Source: Chloroflexota bacterium
GTDB taxonomy: Bacteria; Chloroflexota; Anaerolineae; UBA7937; B3-Chlor
Assembly: GCA_030613785.1 (NCBI GenBank)
Contig: JAUWLF010000020.1
Span: forward strand, 1-51,354
Reading direction: 5' to 3'
Length of the DNA: 51,354 nucleotides
The position numbers were made by a program, and so were the translations under genes. Shown one piece after another: positions 50,570-51,354 of this stretch. Below the pieces are notes generated by a model. It was not told the origin of the DNA. It ran no database searches and saw only the letters and a program-made list of their open reading frames with translations. Position 1 is the stretch's first letter, and each line of letters begins with the position of its first letter.

Positions 50570-51354
50570 ATGCAAATCAGTGTTGCTGACGAGCGAGTTC
50601 TGCTACTTGAAGAGCAGATCCCCATGGAGCAGGCTGAAGGGCGTGCTTGGAGCAAGAAGAGCGACGCCTTCGGCACGATAACCAAGATGACCAAGTTCTT
50701 ACAACGGCCCAAGGACGACGAGTTCGAATTGACGTACAAGGAACATCGTTACCAGCCCTTTTGGCACGTGGTCTGTACAGCCCTCCACGTCTATGAGCGG
50801 ACGTCAGAGTATTCGCTTGCTACGAGTGGCCCAGAAGTGGAGTCCGTCAGTGTCGAGGGCACGGAGTACAAGGCAGAGAGTGGCTCCATCAATCTCACCG
50901 GCCTGGACCACTGTCGGGAGGAGGCGCACCAGGAGGTGTTCGTTGAGGGCATCACCGGTGAGAAGGTCCCAGAGTTGGCCGACTACCTCAAGTTCCCCGC
51001 CGCCGCGATCTCGGCGGAAGCCCTTGAGAGCTTTGCACTAGCGGGGACCATCGTAGTGCCGCCGCAAGCCCGCGCGTCGGCTATTGTGCGTGAGGTGCTG
51101 GCCGGGATGATCAAGAGCGTGCAGGCGGACCGCATCTTGGAAGAACAGGTCAACGTGGAGCGAGTGGACCTCTACTACCGTCCTGTCTACGCCTTCCAAT
51201 ACCGCTGGCTGCCAAAGGAGAAGGAAGGCATCATGGAATGTGATGCGCTGACGGGCAAACTGGGGGTCGGCAGCAGTACCTTCCAGCGATACCTCGGAAA
51301 GGTCCTCGATGCGGAATTCCTTTTCGACGTGGGGGTGGACGCAGTGGACCTGCT
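50570..51354 (+). CDS. Unrecognised protein, 3' end outside window
   Basis: ATG 50570 follows AAGGGGGG by nine bases, and the frame stays open for 261 codons to the window edge, so the start is good and the C-terminus is missing. I do not recognise a family. The chain is soluble and mixed alpha/beta. It starts MQISVADERVLLLEEQIPME and contains YQPFWHVVCTALHVYE, a His/Cys segment GLDHCREEAHQEVFVEG that could bind metal, then VDLYYRPVYAFQYRWLPKEK. No signal peptide or membrane helix is seen. It is controlled by the palindromic promoter at 50452-50480 (inferred). Confidence 0.8.
   Translation, partial: MQISVADERVLLLEEQIPMEQAEGRAWSKKSDAFGTITKMTKFLQRPKDDEFELTYKEHRYQPFWHVVCTALHVYERTSEYSLATSGPEVESVSVEGTEYKAESGSINLTGLDHCREEAHQEVFVEGITGEKVPELADYLKFPAAAISAEALESFALAGTIVVPPQARASAIVREVLAGMIKSVQADRILEEQVNVERVDLYYRPVYAFQYRWLPKEKEGIMECDALTGKLGVGSSTFQRYLGKVLDAEFLFDVGVDAVDL

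Overview
The window is GC-rich, gene-dense bacterial chromosome. It uses GTG and TTG starts freely, and its genes have typical sigma-70 promoters. The gene content suggests an uncultured Chloroflexota-like bacterium: a LysM/Pro-Thr-linker surface protein, orphan extracellular glycosidases, a large Wzy-type glycan locus, an acetoacetate-decarboxylase-family protein and a DUF1998 helicase defence locus. This phylum assignment is an inference from content; no rRNA or marker protein is present.

Region 1 (1-25961) is a surface-glycan locus. It holds two radical-SAM/B12-like proteins (1-1136, partial; 16218-17702), a GtrB-like polyprenyl-phosphate glycosyltransferase (1405-2409), an alkaline-phosphatase-superfamily enzyme (2633-4219), two paralogous PMT/ArnT-like membrane glycosyltransferases (4275-6356, 8333-10489) on either side of a secreted glycosidase (6529-8106), a MurJ-type flippase (10719-12080), a Wzy/WaaL-type polymerase or ligase carrying a large inserted beta-rich domain (12103-13986), an initiating sugar-phosphate transferase (17727-19136) and six GT2/GT4 glycosyltransferases. 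On the minus strand, a GT4 and a polysaccharide ABC permease with no adjacent ATPase converge on it. Together these could start a lipid-linked glycan, extend it with cytosolic GTs, flip it, polymerise or ligate it, and decorate it outside the cell using polyprenyl-phosphate-sugar donors.

Region 2 (25962-28703) contains a promoter with a long leader, an acetoacetate decarboxylase-family protein and a three-LysM secreted protein.

Region 3 (28825-41811) is the most striking part: five co-directional, tightly packed genes. They encode (A) a ~1216-aa protein of unknown fold with a C-terminal Cys cluster, (B) a ~1662-aa DruE/DrmA-like DEAH helicase with a DUF1998/MZB C-terminus, (C) a NERD nuclease-UvrD helicase fusion, (D) a protein combining a PUR-alpha-like domain, an HTH and a ComF-type phosphoribosyltransferase, and (E) a DprA-like protein without the usual C-terminal winged helix. 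A+B resembles the two-gene layout of Druantia type III (DruH-DruE). C, D and E all look like single-stranded-DNA-handling or competence-derived parts. I propose this as a candidate uncharacterised anti-mobile-DNA system.

Region 4 (42048-51354) contains a TauE/SafE permease frameshifted in a G5 run, an AbrB-type antitoxin/RelE-type toxin operon with its own promoter and a third small gene, a polyferredoxin-like protein, a tRNA-Arg(UCG) with a good promoter, an MFS transporter, a second secreted glycosidase, a YiiX-like cysteine hydrolase, and the start of an unrecognised protein. The last gene's promoter has a perfect 17-bp palindrome filling the whole -35/-10 spacer. Several intergenic stretches of 450-770 bp in regions 2 and 4 hold little else that can be recognised.
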